Positions 6,106-6,147 of a stretch of DNA of 6,147 bases are shown in pieces. Numbering within the stretch: the first letter of the stretch is position 1; the number at the start of each line of letters is the position of its first letter. The notes beneath the pieces are model-generated. The model did no database searches. It saw only the letters and a program-made list of their open reading frames with translations, and had not been told where the DNA came from. The position numbers and the translations under genes are program-made. Origin of the DNA: Candidatus Thalassarchaeaceae archaeon (GTDB lineage Archaea; Thermoplasmatota; Poseidoniia; Poseidoniales; Thalassarchaeaceae); assembly GCA_029250565.1 (NCBI GenBank), contig JAQXFA010000051.1:1-6147 (forward strand), given 5' to 3'.

Positions 6106-6147
6106 ATGAGGCTTAGTGTGGCACAGTGTGATAATGCCCCGTTGCCC
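6106..6147 (+). CDS. Possible start of a downstream gene, 3'-truncated by window edge
   Basis: From ATG 6106 the frame stays open for 14 codons to the window end and reads MRLSVAQCDNAPLP. An N-terminus of this kind (hydrophobic strand, then VAQ) is seen in carbon-nitrogen hydrolases of the nitrilase family, but 14 residues cannot establish that. An in-frame GTG at 6118 is an alternative start. A different frame beginning with GTG at 6116 is also open to the edge, so even the frame is uncertain. No ribosome binding site precedes the ATG. Confidence 0.33.
   Translation, partial: MRLSVAQCDNAPLP

Noticed and set aside
1..6147. Mobile element, CRISPR array, defence system, tRNA or rRNA
   Set aside because: No transposase, integrase, terminal inverted repeats, regularly spaced repeats, cloverleaf sequence or rRNA signature was found. 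The genes are typical chromosomal housekeeping and transport genes.

Overview
The window looks like ordinary chromosome from an archaeon. It carries an archaeal-type SRP54 followed by TrmY (the SPOUT enzyme that methylates pseudouridine 54 of tRNA). Genes are tightly packed, ribosome binding sites resemble AGGTGA, GTG and TTG starts are used, and one gene appears leaderless. The mix of OPT and EamA transporters with moderate-to-low GC and short intergenic gaps is compatible with a planktonic marine Thermoplasmatota lineage such as Marine Group II (Poseidoniales). That placement is inference and was not tested.

Layout. Positions 1-3196 (+): a three-gene run of an OPT-family transporter (its N-terminal part lies before the window), an EamA/DMT-family transporter, and a SurE-type nucleotidase. 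The genes are 9 and 2 bases apart and each downstream gene's ribosome binding site sits at or just before the upstream stop codon, so they are probably co-transcribed. Positions 3183-5163 (-): SRP54 followed by TrmY, probably one transcript. SurE and TrmY converge, and their last 14 bases are shared in a perfect palindrome. Positions 5164-5264: a 101-base divergent intergenic region that must drive SRP54 leftwards and the next gene rightwards. Positions 5265-6062 (+): an unrecognised polytopic membrane protein of 265 residues. Positions 6063-6147: a short spacer and probably the first codons of another + strand gene.

Function. SRP54 is the GTPase and signal-sequence-binding subunit of the signal recognition particle. 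TrmY modifies the T-loop of tRNA, so the minus-strand pair belongs to translation and protein targeting. The plus-strand cluster combines solute transport with nucleotide turnover or stress survival by SurE. No direct pathway link between the two groups is evident.

No rRNA, tRNA, CRISPR array, insertion sequence, attachment site or defence island was seen, and no gene-free stretch exceeds about 100 bases. The points most worth following up are the stop-codon palindrome between SurE and TrmY, a TrmY without any cysteine, departures from consensus in the SRP54 GTPase motifs, an enlarged SurE, a perfect hairpin inside the EamA gene, and the unknown membrane protein divergent from SRP54.
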